This document shows positions 1 through 8,680 of a stretch of 32,145 bases of DNA, one piece after another. Numbering within the stretch: position 1 is the stretch's first letter; each line of letters begins with the position of its first letter. The DNA lies in contig CAKOOK010000014.1 of the NCBI GenBank assembly GCA_934098515.1, positions 1 to 32,145 of the forward strand. The letters run 5' to 3'. The notes beneath the pieces were generated by a model. The model made no database searches. It had not been told where the DNA came from and was given only the letters and a program-made list of their open reading frames with translations. The DNA comes from an uncultured Bacilli bacterium (GTDB lineage: Bacteria > Bacillota_I > Bacilli_A > RF39 > UBA660). A program made the translations under genes and the position numbers.

Positions 1-645
1 AGATATCGAAGAGTACAAGAAGACTATTCAAGTGGAATTTGTGATGCTAAAAATTTAGCAAATAAACAAAAAGCTATATTTTTAGATAGAGATGGAACAA
101 TAAATGAATATGTTGGTTTCCTAAGAAAAGAAGAAGACTTCAGACTAATACCTGGAGTTTCAGAAGCTATAAAAAAAATTAATAACAGTGGTTATCTTGC
201 TATCGTTGTAACCAATCAACCAGTAATTGCTAGAGGTGAAGTTACTGAAGAAGAACTAAATGGTATTCATAAAAAAATGGAAACACTTTTAGGTTTAGAT
301 GGCGCATACATAGACGATATCTATTATTGCCCACATCACCCAGATAAAGGATTTGAAGGTGAAATTCCGGAATTAAAAATAGAATGTAATTGTAGAAAAC
401 CAAAAACAGGAATGTTAGAAAAAGCAGCAAGAGAACACAACATTGATTTATCAAGTTCTATAATGATTGGTGATTCTACATTAGACATTAAAATGGCTGA
501 AAATGCAGGAATGCAAAGTGTCTTATTAAAAACAGGCCAAAAGGGTGAAGATGGAAAATATGAAGTATCACCTACAATAGTTGCAGAAGACTTAAATGAT
601 GCAATAAATAAAATTTTAAGTAAAGAGACCTCAAAAAGGCTTTAA
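1..645 (+). CDS. gmhB: C-terminal part of a sugar nucleotidyltransferase / D,D-heptose bisphosphate phosphatase (GmhB) fusion, 5' truncated
   Basis: The frame is open from base 1 with no start before the phosphatase domain, so the gene begins upstream of the window. The visible part is a complete HAD phosphatase of the GmhB family, which removes the 1- or 7-phosphate of D-glycero-D-manno-heptose bisphosphate. The nucleophile motif LDRDGT has its aspartates at visible residues 29 and 31. It is followed by a TNQ motif, a zinc-loop pattern CPHH...CNCRKP and the acidic motif IGDSTLDIKMAENAG. About 22 residues before the HAD domain (RYRRVQEDYSSG...) resemble the linker found when GmhB is fused behind a HddC-like nucleotidyltransferase; that fusion is an inference because the upstream domain is outside the window. 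The next gene encodes the heptose isomerase of the same pathway, 19 bases downstream. Confidence 0.88.
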   Translation, partial: RYRRVQEDYSSGICDAKNLANKQKAIFLDRDGTINEYVGFLRKEEDFRLIPGVSEAIKKINNSGYLAIVVTNQPVIARGEVTEEELNGIHKKMETLLGLDGAYIDDIYYCPHHPDKGFEGEIPELKIECNCRKPKTGMLEKAAREHNIDLSSSIMIGDSTLDIKMAENAGMQSVLLKTGQKGEDGKYEVSPTIVAEDLNDAINKILSKETSKRL

Positions 646-664
646 TAGAAAGAAGGAAAAGATT

Positions 665-1270
665 ATGGATTTTAAAAAAGCAATTAAAGAATATTATGAA
701 AGAGAAATAAGCGTAATAAACAGACTAAACCTAGATGAAATAAATGAATCAATGAATGCAATACTAGATGCCTATAATAGAAAAGGAACAATCTATATTT
801 GTGGAAATGGTGGTTCAGCAAGCACTGCAAGTCATTTTCAAAATGATTTTAACAAGGGAATTAGTGAATACGTAGATAAGAAATTTAATTTTTATTGTTT
901 AAATGACAATGTAGCAACTATCATGGCAGTAGCAAACGATATTGGTTACGAAGAAGTATTTAGATTTCAATTAAGAAATAAAATCACACCAAACGATTTA
1001 TTTATAGGAATAAGTGGTTCAGGTAACTCAAAAAATGTTGTTAATGCAGCAGAATATGCAAAAGAATGCGGAGCAAAAGTTGTAGGAATTACTGGATACA
1101 CAGGGGGAAAATTAAAAGAATTAGCTGATTACAAAATGCATGTAGATGAACTAGATATGCAAATTGATGAAGACCTACATATGACTTTTGACCATATGAT
1201 GATGAAAATTTTCTATAATTATTTAACAAAAAATGAAATTACAGGAAACAATATAGCAGATACTCATTAA
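665..1270 (+). CDS. gmhA: Sedoheptulose-7-phosphate (phosphoheptose) isomerase, SIS domain
   Basis: A 201-residue single SIS-domain protein of normal GmhA length. GmhA converts sedoheptulose 7-phosphate to D-glycero-D-manno-heptose 7-phosphate in the cytoplasm, the first step toward ADP- or GDP-heptose. The phosphate-binding loop CGNGGSASTASHF is near residues 46-58, a second SIS loop SGSGNSKNV is near 117, and a C-terminal EDLHMTFDH stretch supplies the His expected in the active site. The ATG is preceded by an AAGGAAAAG ribosome binding site. It lies 19 bases after the GmhB-domain gene, so the two probably share a transcript. Family assignment is firm; the exact substrate is inferred from the neighbour. 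Confidence 0.88.
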   Translation: MDFKKAIKEYYEREISVINRLNLDEINESMNAILDAYNRKGTIYICGNGGSASTASHFQNDFNKGISEYVDKKFNFYCLNDNVATIMAVANDIGYEEVFRFQLRNKITPNDLFIGISGSGNSKNVVNAAEYAKECGAKVVGITGYTGGKLKELADYKMHVDELDMQIDEDLHMTFDHMMMKIFYNYLTKNEITGNNIADTH

Positions 1271-1274
1271 GAAA

Positions 1275-1412
1275 ATGAATAAAATATATTTAAATAATGA
1301 AGAGGTCTTAAATTATGTAGAATTGAAACAATTCAGACTGACAATAAACGGAGATAATAATGAATTGTTTCTAAACAATTTTGAAGGAGATGCTATCATA
1401 TATATCAATTGA
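1275..1412 (+). pseudogene. N-terminal fragment of the frameshifted acyltransferase
   Basis: An open frame of 45 codons starts at an ATG four bases after the gmhA stop and ends at TGA 1410-1412. Its end (LTINGDNNELFLNN...) has the xGDNN rhythm of beta-helix acyltransferase N termini, and the downstream frame continues with the same rhythm (IDGDNNRFKIG). The two frames overlap. Inserting one AT unit in the (AT)4 tract at 1398-1405 would join them into a protein of about 216 residues. I therefore read this as the start of the same gene rather than an independent small protein. Possible causes are a real mutation, slipped-strand switching or a sequencing error. Confidence 0.6.
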
Positions 1413-1929
1413 TGGCGATAATAACAGATTTAAAATAGGTACAAACAATATAATAAAGAATGATTTAAGCATCAACTTTTGGAATGTGGCAGACCAAGAA
1501 GTTAACGGGAGTAATGTAGAAATTGGGAATAACAACTTTTTCAATGGTTCAAATATAGTAATTATATCACCATTAAACACAACATTAAAAATAGGCAATG
1601 GTAATTTAATTGCAGGAAATATCACATTTTGGGCTCGTAATGATCACATTATATATGACATAAAAAGTAGAAAAAGATTAAATTATGATAGAAACATAAT
1701 CATAGGAAATGAAAATTGGATTGGGCAAAATGCAACATTTCTGCCTGGAGCAGAGATAATGAACAATACAGTTATTGGATACGGTACATTAGTTAATAAA
1801 AAAATAATGAAGAATAATGTTTTAATTGCAGGAGTACCCGCTAAAATAAAAAGAAATAATATTAACTGGAGTAGAGCATCTAATGAAAATAATATAGATT
1901 TTCAAAACAATTTAAACATTAATAATTGA
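1381..1929 (+). CDS. Left-handed beta-helix acyltransferase (LpxA/WbbJ-type), 5' part in another frame
   Basis: The 182-residue reading consists of imperfect hexapeptide repeats ([IV]xIGxxN) that form a left-handed parallel beta-helix, as in O-acetyltransferases acting on surface glycans. Visible landmarks are DGDNNRFKIG, a DHIIYD segment keeping the family's usual active-site His, NIIIGNENWIGQNATFLPGA, and the closing IAGVPAKIKR. TTG 1381 and ATG 1390 are the first starts in this frame, but neither has a properly spaced ribosome binding site. The natural start is probably ATG 1275 in the other frame. Donor and acceptor are unknown. The locus suggests acetylation of a polysaccharide unit or of an amino sugar precursor. 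Confidence 0.75.
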   Translation: MKEMLSYISIDGDNNRFKIGTNNIIKNDLSINFWNVADQEVNGSNVEIGNNNFFNGSNIVIISPLNTTLKIGNGNLIAGNITFWARNDHIIYDIKSRKRLNYDRNIIIGNENWIGQNATFLPGAEIMNNTVIGYGTLVNKKIMKNNVLIAGVPAKIKRNNINWSRASNENNIDFQNNLNINN

Positions 1930-1944
1930 AGAGGGAGAAGTAGG

Positions 1945-3816
1945 ATGAAAAAGAAAAATACAGCATTAGTATTTGGCATAACAGAGAATTATACATTTGC
2001 TTTAGCCAATACTTTAATGGGGCTTATAGAAAATAATGAAAAATTTTGGGATGATATTATAATATATTGTGACCAAATAAGCAAAGAAAACATGGACAAT
2101 ATTAATAAAATAGTGCCGTGCAAATTTATAGACGCTAAAGAAATGGGCTTTGAAAAAAAAGTTCCTCATGACACCTTAGAAAAATATTCCATAGCATCAT
2201 TCTATAGATATGATTGTTTCAATCTTTTAAGCGAATACAAGAATATAATCTGGAATGATGTAGATATTTTAATACAGGGGGATATAAGTGGTCTTCTAAA
2301 TTATGGAGATAATGGAATAGCACTTACGAAAAACATAGGAAATTTTAAGGTTGAAGCAAACTTTACTAAATTAATTATGAAATATGACATGTTTCAGCAA
2401 TTATATAACTCAGGAATTATAGTTTTTAAAGACACGTTACCAAATTATGATAAATTATGCGACTGGTGCATAAATAAAACAATTGAATTAGCGGAATACT
2501 TAAGATGGCCTGATCAAGGAATTTTAAATATAATGTTACAAGAATTTAATATTACTCCAGACGAAATAGATATTAATAAATATTGTTGTCATCCTACTAC
2601 TTCAACAAGAATTATTGACGCTAAAATAATTCATGCTTACGGAGACAACAAATTTTGGAATTCATACGATTTAAGGAAAAAATTTCCAAAATGGGTAGAA
2701 TATGATAACAGATGGAAGTTAATTGAAGGAAACCAAAATGTTAACCTACCATTAGTTTCATGCGTCATGTCAACATATAATAGATTTGATTATTTAAAAA
2801 AGTCTGTTGAAAGTATATTGAATCAAACATACCCTAATATTGAACTAATTGTGGTGACAGAAAAATGTGAGAACCAAGATAAGATTTGTAAGATACTTGA
2901 ATCTTACAAAGATAACAGAATCAAAATAATTAATAATAGAGAAAAATTAGGCTTCTCGGAATCATTAAACGTAGGAATTGAAGCAGCAACTGGGGAATAT
3001 ATTGCTCGAATGGATGACGACGATATATCACTTCCAAATAGATTTGAAATTCAAGTAAATTTTATGGAATCACATAAAGAAATTGGTATTTGCGGAACAA
3101 ATGCTAAATTCTTTGGAAAACTTAATACAATTATAGGTGTGGAAAGTGACCCAGAAATTTTAAAAATAAATACATTGTTCAGAACTCCATTTATTCACCC
3201 AACTGTAATGATGAGGAAAGAATTTATAAAAAAATATAATTTAAGATATAATAAGAATTATTTTACGGAAGATTATGAACTTTGGAGCAGAGCAATAGAA
3301 AAATTTCCAATAGCAAATATCGATACAATATTATTACTATATCGTACTGGAAACGACCAAATGACGGGTGGTAGAAATGAAAATAAAATCCATGAGTCAC
3401 ATAAAAGAATTATGAGAAATCAATTTGAAAATTATTTGCATTTATCACCTAATGAAAATGAAATAGAATTGCTTCAAGGAAGAAATGATGTTTTGAATAA
3501 TTGCTATAACTTACAAGAAGCCATCGATGTTAAAAAGAATTTTATAAAGAAAATTGTTGAAAATAATGAAAACTACGAGTTCTATAATCAAAAAAAATTA
3601 ATTGAAGTATTTAATTATATAGTTACGGATAAATTCGGCATTAAATTTAAATTAAAGATAATATTGAAAAAAATCATAGTATTTTTTATAAAGCCATTTT
3701 ATTCAAGACTTATGAACAAGGTTGACCATAGAATAGAAATTAGTGAGCAAAATACAAGATATTACTGTGAACAAAAAATAAGAGAAATAGAAAATCACAA
3801 TCAAATGGAGAAATAA
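1945..3816 (+). CDS. Two-domain glycosyltransferase (GT8 + GT2)
   Basis: A 623-residue fusion. Residues about 1-250 form a GT8 domain with the metal-binding DVD motif (NDVDILIQGD, near 105) and the GT8 signature WPDQGILN (near 188). Residues about 268-500 form a GT2 domain that opens with LVSCVMSTYNRFDYL and carries the MDDDD motif near 355. The C-terminal 100 residues are basic and helical and may sit against the membrane. Both domains transfer sugars from nucleotide donors, so the protein may add two consecutive residues to a lipid-linked repeat unit. The ATG follows a GGGAG ribosome binding site. The stop overlaps the next start (TAATG), which indicates translational coupling. Donors cannot be read from sequence. 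Confidence 0.87.
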   Translation: MKKKNTALVFGITENYTFALANTLMGLIENNEKFWDDIIIYCDQISKENMDNINKIVPCKFIDAKEMGFEKKVPHDTLEKYSIASFYRYDCFNLLSEYKNIIWNDVDILIQGDISGLLNYGDNGIALTKNIGNFKVEANFTKLIMKYDMFQQLYNSGIIVFKDTLPNYDKLCDWCINKTIELAEYLRWPDQGILNIMLQEFNITPDEIDINKYCCHPTTSTRIIDAKIIHAYGDNKFWNSYDLRKKFPKWVEYDNRWKLIEGNQNVNLPLVSCVMSTYNRFDYLKKSVESILNQTYPNIELIVVTEKCENQDKICKILESYKDNRIKIINNREKLGFSESLNVGIEAATGEYIARMDDDDISLPNRFEIQVNFMESHKEIGICGTNAKFFGKLNTIIGVESDPEILKINTLFRTPFIHPTVMMRKEFIKKYNLRYNKNYFTEDYELWSRAIEKFPIANIDTILLLYRTGNDQMTGGRNENKIHESHKRIMRNQFENYLHLSPNENEIELLQGRNDVLNNCYNLQEAIDVKKNFIKKIVENNENYEFYNQKKLIEVFNYIVTDKFGIKFKLKIILKKIIVFFIKPFYSRLMNKVDHRIEISEQNTRYYCEQKIREIENHNQMEK

Positions 3817-4739
3817 TGAAGTTCAGCATAATTATTCCAATATATAATGTTGAAAAATATTTAAGAAAATGTCTGGAGTCAGTTGCTAGCCAGACTTATA
3901 ATAATTTTGAAGTAATTATCGTTATAGATAAATGTGATGATAATAGTGAAAAGATTGCAGATAAATATATAAAAAAGTATGGTTGGACCAAAATTTATGA
4001 AGAGCGTACTGGACTTGCGAAGGCAAGGAATATAGGTATAAAAAAAGCAACGGGAGATTATATAGTTCTACTGGATTCAGATGATTATTTAGAAAATGAC
4101 TTCTTAGAAACTATTAATAAAGCTTTAAATGATAAACCAGATATTTTAAGATTTCAGGTAAGAGATATTATCAATAACCAAAAAATAGATCACAATGAAA
4201 TTGGATTTGATTCAACCACCGGAACTGAAGCCTTCAATAAAATAATAAGATATCATTATATTGAAAATGCTTGGGCCTATGTTTACAAAAGAGATTATTT
4301 TATAAAAAATAAGTTTAAATACATGGAAAATTGTATTGCAGAAGATTATGGACTAACTCCACTTGTAATTGTAAAAGCAAAAAACGTAAAATCAATTTCT
4401 TACATAGGGTATAACTATGTGCAAAGGGATAATAGTTTAATGAACAACACTGATTACTCAAAAAAAATTAAAAAAATGGACGATATGTTGAAACAATCTG
4501 ATTATGAAAAAGAGCAAATCAAAAACATCGATAATATTGAATCTGTACTAAGATTTTTAGATAATTCATTAATATACTATTCTACAACTTTAAAATATAG
4601 TGATTACAAAAAATATAATAAAATTTTAAAAAAGAAGGGTTGTTATAAACATCCAATAGAAAATGGTTTAAAATCAAAAGTAAGAAGTTTAATAATTAAA
4701 GCAAATTCTTATCTATTTTATAATTATTTAGTGAGGTAA
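3816..4739 (+). CDS. GT2 family glycosyltransferase
   Basis: A 307-residue GT-A fold enzyme. The N terminus KFSIIIPIYNVEKYLRKCL is the standard GT2 nucleotide-binding strand, and LLDSDDYLEND near residue 88 holds the DxD-type metal ligand. The C-terminal third is Lys-rich with amphipathic helices and no clear membrane span, as in cytoplasmic capsule transferases of the EpsJ/CpsJ kind. Its start overlaps the previous stop by one base, and the next gene follows after two bases, so the three transferases form one tight operon. The sugar specificity is unknown. Confidence 0.88.
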   Translation: MKFSIIIPIYNVEKYLRKCLESVASQTYNNFEVIIVIDKCDDNSEKIADKYIKKYGWTKIYEERTGLAKARNIGIKKATGDYIVLLDSDDYLENDFLETINKALNDKPDILRFQVRDIINNQKIDHNEIGFDSTTGTEAFNKIIRYHYIENAWAYVYKRDYFIKNKFKYMENCIAEDYGLTPLVIVKAKNVKSISYIGYNYVQRDNSLMNNTDYSKKIKKMDDMLKQSDYEKEQIKNIDNIESVLRFLDNSLIYYSTTLKYSDYKKYNKILKKKGCYKHPIENGLKSKVRSLIIKANSYLFYNYLVR

Positions 4740-4741
4740 TA

Positions 4742-5689
4742 ATGGCAAAAGTAAGTTTAGTAGTACCAATTTATAATTCAAGTAAATATTTAAATAAATG
4801 TATAGATTCCCTAGTAAATCAAACATTAAAAGACATTGAGATTATTTTAATAAATGATGGTTCTACGGATGAATCAGAAAAAGTAATTAAAGAATATAAT
4901 GATAAAAGAATTAAATATATTTCGAAGAAGAATGAAGGCATTGGTAAAACAAGAAATAGAGGAATTAAAGAAGCAACTGGAGAATATATTGCCTTTGTAG
5001 ATTCTGATGATTATTTAAATGAACATTTTTGTGAATACATGTACAAAAAGGCAAGCACTGATAATTGCGATTTAGTAATTTGTAATTTCTTTGAAGATAG
5101 AGGAAATCTTTATGGAATAAAATTTAAAGATTTTGAAGATACCTCATTAAAAGATAATCCAAGTTTAATTAACAATATTAATTTAGGACCATGCAATAAA
5201 TTATATTCACTAGAATTATTAAAAAATAATAATATTTACTTTGAAGAAAATCTTAAATATGAAGATGCTCCATTCGTTGTTAAAGCCATAAAAAGTGCAA
5301 ATAAAATTGGAAAAATAAATGAGTTTCTTACATATTATGTTATTCACGAAAACAGTGAAACAACCACACGTGACAAAAGAATATTTGATATATTTAAAAT
5401 TTGTGAAACTATTATAAAAGAACTTGATGATAAAAAGTACAAAAAGGCTTTAACAAATTTAATTACCATGATACTATTAGATTATTGTGCACAGCAAAGA
5501 TACATTAAAGGACATAGACAAAGGAAGAAATTTATAAATGAAGCATTTAAAATGTTAAATAATCTAGATAAAAACTGGAGAAAATGCGATTACGTATATA
5601 AACTTAACAAAATATCAAGAATAATAAAAACAAACAAACTTTTATTGTTACTCTACTGTGATATATTTGCTCAAAAATATACAAAATAA
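4742..5689 (+). CDS. GT2 family glycosyltransferase
   Basis: A 315-residue GT2 enzyme with the N-terminal strand KVSLVVPIYNSSKYLNKC, the IINDGSTDES motif typical of GT2 nucleotide binding, and AFVDSDDYLNEHF near residue 87 as the metal site. It is more canonical than the gene before it, whose equivalent loop reads VIDKCDDNS. A GAGG ribosome binding site lies just upstream within the end of the previous gene. It is the last gene before the terminator at 5702-5730 and so closes the first transcription unit of the polysaccharide locus. Donor sugar unknown. Confidence 0.88.
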   Translation: MAKVSLVVPIYNSSKYLNKCIDSLVNQTLKDIEIILINDGSTDESEKVIKEYNDKRIKYISKKNEGIGKTRNRGIKEATGEYIAFVDSDDYLNEHFCEYMYKKASTDNCDLVICNFFEDRGNLYGIKFKDFEDTSLKDNPSLINNINLGPCNKLYSLELLKNNNIYFEENLKYEDAPFVVKAIKSANKIGKINEFLTYYVIHENSETTTRDKRIFDIFKICETIIKELDDKKYKKALTNLITMILLDYCAQQRYIKGHRQRKKFINEAFKMLNNLDKNWRKCDYVYKLNKISRIIKTNKLLLLLYCDIFAQKYTK

Positions 5690-5701
5690 GATTAATAATA
5701 T

Positions 5702-5730
5702 GGAATAATAGATTTTATTCCTTTTTTTTT
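5702..5730 (+). terminator. Rho-independent terminator after the GT2 genes
   Basis: The stem GGAATAA (5702-5708) pairs with TTATTCC (5715-5721) around a 6-base loop and is followed by nine T residues. It separates the first glycosyltransferase operon from the fusion gene. Confidence 0.85.
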
Positions 5731-5731
5731 G

Positions 5732-5737
5732 TATAAT
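5732..5737 (+). promoter_or_regulatory. Possible -10 box of the polymerase-fusion operon
   Basis: TATAAT lies directly after the terminator T tract and 22 bases before the ATG at 5759. No convincing -35 is visible at 16-18 bases, so this is a weak call supported mainly by position. Confidence 0.4.
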
Positions 5738-5758
5738 AAATGCAAGGAGTAGAGTATC

Positions 5759-8680
5759 ATGAAACATTCAAGAAAATTAAAAACATTTTTTTTGCTATTG
5801 CCATTTTTAGATTTGATAACAGCTTTGCTAACAAGAAATACGAGCCTAAGTATAACCCCGGGTATCATAATAAAGAGTATTTTTCTTTTCTTTATGATAT
5901 TGTACATTTTTAAAACAAAATCAAAATATAAAAAAATATCATTTAGTTTATTATTTTTAATATTTATATACATGATAGGTTATTTCTTTTTTAAACCTGA
6001 TATTTTAAATTGGCCATATATTATTAAAGAACTTACATTTATATTTAAACTAATTTATTTCCCAATCTCATTTATGGGGTTATTATGTATTTATGATGAC
6101 AATAACTATAGCAAAGAATCAATTATAAATATAATTAAGAAAACGCTTATTATTTATGTATTTTTATTATTAATACCATTAATTTTTAACGCAGCTTACA
6201 CCACATATCCGAAATCATTAAAGGGGTATATAGGACTTTTTTATGCTGGAAATGAAGTAGCAAATATAATGGTAATGCTATTTCCTATAGCATATTTATA
6301 TTTAAATAATAAAAAATTTAATTTTTTAATTTTATTCCCAATAATTTTAAGTATTTTATTAATTGGCACTAAAGTTGCAACATTTGGTTGCTTAATTATA
6401 ACACTAATAACATTAGTATTTAGTTTAATTAAAAATAAATTTAAAATGACTTGCACTGTCATTAAATGCCTAGCAGTATTTATATTTACTCTTGTACTTA
6501 GCCTAAATTCATACGCGGTATATAATTATAACTATACGAAAAATAATTATTATAAAGACGAACAAAAAGAAATAGTCATAGATGAATCAAACGTAGTTGA
6601 AGTTGAAACAATCAAAAATAATATTCTTAGATTTTATGATACAAATAAACTAAGCAAAATTGTTAAACCTCTTATTAGTGGACGTGATATGCTCCTAGCA
6701 AATACTTTAAGCGTCTATAATGATATTAATGATGATTCGAATATCTGGTTTGGTATTGGCTTTTCAAATACTGAAAAAGTTAACAATACGAACATTGCTA
6801 GATTAATAGAAATTGACATTTGCGATTTATACTTCCATTTTGGAATAATGGGTTTAATTATTTCATTATATCCAATTATTTTTATTGGTTACTTATTGAT
6901 TATTAATTATAGAAAATTAACATTAAATTGTTACTATTTGATTACAATATTATTGCTTCTTGCAGGGATATCAACATTAAGTGGACACGTGCTATTCGCC
7001 CCAGCAGTATCAATTTATTTAGTTTTATATTTATTACTTATTACAAAAGAACTAAACTTAACAGGAAGATGTGAGTTAAAAGAAAAAATCAGTATTCTTT
7101 CATTACATCTAAATGTCGGTGGTATAGAAAAAGCAATTTGTGATCAAGCAAATATGTTGAGTGAAAAATATAATGTTGAGATTATCACCTTATATAAAAT
7201 GAATAATACGATACCATTTAAACTAAATAAAAATGTTAAAGTAATATATTTAAGTGAAGTAAAACCTAATAAAGAAGAATTTAAAAAATATTTAAAAGAA
7301 AAAGATATTTTAAACACTTTCAAAGAAGGAATAAAAGCAATCAAAATTCTATATTTAAAAAAACATCTTATGACAGAATATATTTATAACTCCGATTCCA
7401 AAATAATTATTTCAACACGACTATATTTCACTAAATTATTAAATAAATTTAAAAATCCAGAAGCTATAACAATTGCTGAAGAACATGTATACCATCATGA
7501 AAGTAAAAAATATATTCGTAAGCTAGATAAGGCATTAAAAAATATAGACTATTTATTGCCAGCAAGCAATTATTTAACAGTAGATTATAAAAAGAAATTA
7601 AAAACTAATACTGTTGTTGATTACGTCCCTCTAACCATTAACTACTTTCCAGAAAAAACAAGTAAACTAGAAAAAAATAATATTATTGCAGTCGGAAGAT
7701 TAGAACCGGAAAAAGGATTCGAAGATCTAATAGATGTTATGTCAAAAGTAATCAAAAAAAATAAGAATTTAAAATTAACTATTATTGGGGATGGCTCACA
7801 AAGGAAAAAAATTGAAACTAAAATAAAAAGTCTTAAACTAGAAAAGAACATAACAATAACAGGATATTTAACCCAAGAACAAATAAAAAAATACTATCAA
7901 AAGGCATCTCTTCTAATTAATACATCATATGAAGAATCATTTGGTTTAGTTTTAATTGAAGCAGCAAGCTATGGCATTCCTTCAATTGCATTTTCATGTG
8001 CTTTAGGTGCAAAAGAAATAATAGATAATAAATATGGAATAATAATCGATAATCGTGATTTAAATAAAATGAGTGATGCAATCATTGACTATACAAATGG
8101 CAAAATTAAATTTGATTCAGATGATATAAGAAATCACGCTAAAGAGTATTATACAGAAACAGTAAAACATAAATGGTATAAATTTATTGAAAATGCTATG
8201 AAACTTTTTGATTCAAAAAAAGTAATGTTTATTTCAAGCGAAGGTGGGCATTTTAGTGAATTACTACAACTAACAAAAACAATGAATAAATATAATTCAT
8301 TTATTGTTACGGAAAAAAACTTTTTAAGTGATGAATGTAAAGCAAACTACGGGACTAGAATAAATTTTTTATTAAATACAAAACCTAAAAAACCAAGCTA
8401 TATTATATTAGCACCAATTAATATTCTATATTCTTTATATTATTTTATAAAAATTAACCCAGATGTTATCATTACTACAGGCGCGCATACAGCAGTTGCA
8501 ATGTGTTATATAGCTAAATTATTTGGAAGAAAAATAATTTATATAGAAACATTTGCAAATCTTGAAAGTAAAACTTTGACAGGAAGACTTGTTCATCCGA
8601 TTGCTGATGTATTTGTAGTTCAGTGGGAAAGTATGTTAAAACTATATCCTGATGCCATTTATTTGGGAGGTGTATACTAA
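5759..8680 (+). CDS. Triple fusion: Wzy/O-antigen-ligase-like polymerase + GT4 glycosyltransferase + Alg14-like subunit
   Basis: One uninterrupted 973-codon frame holds three domains that are normally separate proteins. Residues 1 to about 430 form a polytopic membrane domain of the O-antigen ligase/Wzy type, with about ten hydrophobic segments, a GTKVATFG loop and an SGRD motif in the large extracytoplasmic loop. Residues about 443-818 form a GT4 (GT-B) domain that opens with ILSLHLNVGGIEKA, then has GRLEPEKGF near 647 and the donor-site motif EESFGLVLIEAASYG near 725. Residues about 820-973 are Alg14/PssD-like, starting VMFISSEGGHFSELL and ending with the membrane-associated ETFANLESKTLTGRL and QWESMLKLYP. 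The Alg14-like part needs an Alg13-like catalytic partner, which is the next gene, overlapping by one base. The ATG follows an AAGGAG site. The protein would tether two transferase steps to the polymerase. Confidence 0.85.
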   Translation: MKHSRKLKTFFLLLPFLDLITALLTRNTSLSITPGIIIKSIFLFFMILYIFKTKSKYKKISFSLLFLIFIYMIGYFFFKPDILNWPYIIKELTFIFKLIYFPISFMGLLCIYDDNNYSKESIINIIKKTLIIYVFLLLIPLIFNAAYTTYPKSLKGYIGLFYAGNEVANIMVMLFPIAYLYLNNKKFNFLILFPIILSILLIGTKVATFGCLIITLITLVFSLIKNKFKMTCTVIKCLAVFIFTLVLSLNSYAVYNYNYTKNNYYKDEQKEIVIDESNVVEVETIKNNILRFYDTNKLSKIVKPLISGRDMLLANTLSVYNDINDDSNIWFGIGFSNTEKVNNTNIARLIEIDICDLYFHFGIMGLIISLYPIIFIGYLLIINYRKLTLNCYYLITILLLLAGISTLSGHVLFAPAVSIYLVLYLLLITKELNLTGRCELKEKISILSLHLNVGGIEKAICDQANMLSEKYNVEIITLYKMNNTIPFKLNKNVKVIYLSEVKPNKEEFKKYLKEKDILNTFKEGIKAIKILYLKKHLMTEYIYNSDSKIIISTRLYFTKLLNKFKNPEAITIAEEHVYHHESKKYIRKLDKALKNIDYLLPASNYLTVDYKKKLKTNTVVDYVPLTINYFPEKTSKLEKNNIIAVGRLEPEKGFEDLIDVMSKVIKKNKNLKLTIIGDGSQRKKIETKIKSLKLEKNITITGYLTQEQIKKYYQKASLLINTSYEESFGLVLIEAASYGIPSIAFSCALGAKEIIDNKYGIIIDNRDLNKMSDAIIDYTNGKIKFDSDDIRNHAKEYYTETVKHKWYKFIENAMKLFDSKKVMFISSEGGHFSELLQLTKTMNKYNSFIVTEKNFLSDECKANYGTRINFLLNTKPKKPSYIILAPINILYSLYYFIKINPDVIITTGAHTAVAMCYIAKLFGRKIIYIETFANLESKTLTGRLVHPIADVFVVQWESMLKLYPDAIYLGGVY

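Noticed and set aside
1275..1412. 45-codon frame as an independent small protein
   Set aside because: Its xGDNN pattern continues in the next frame after one AT unit, so it is better read as the start of the frameshifted acyltransferase.
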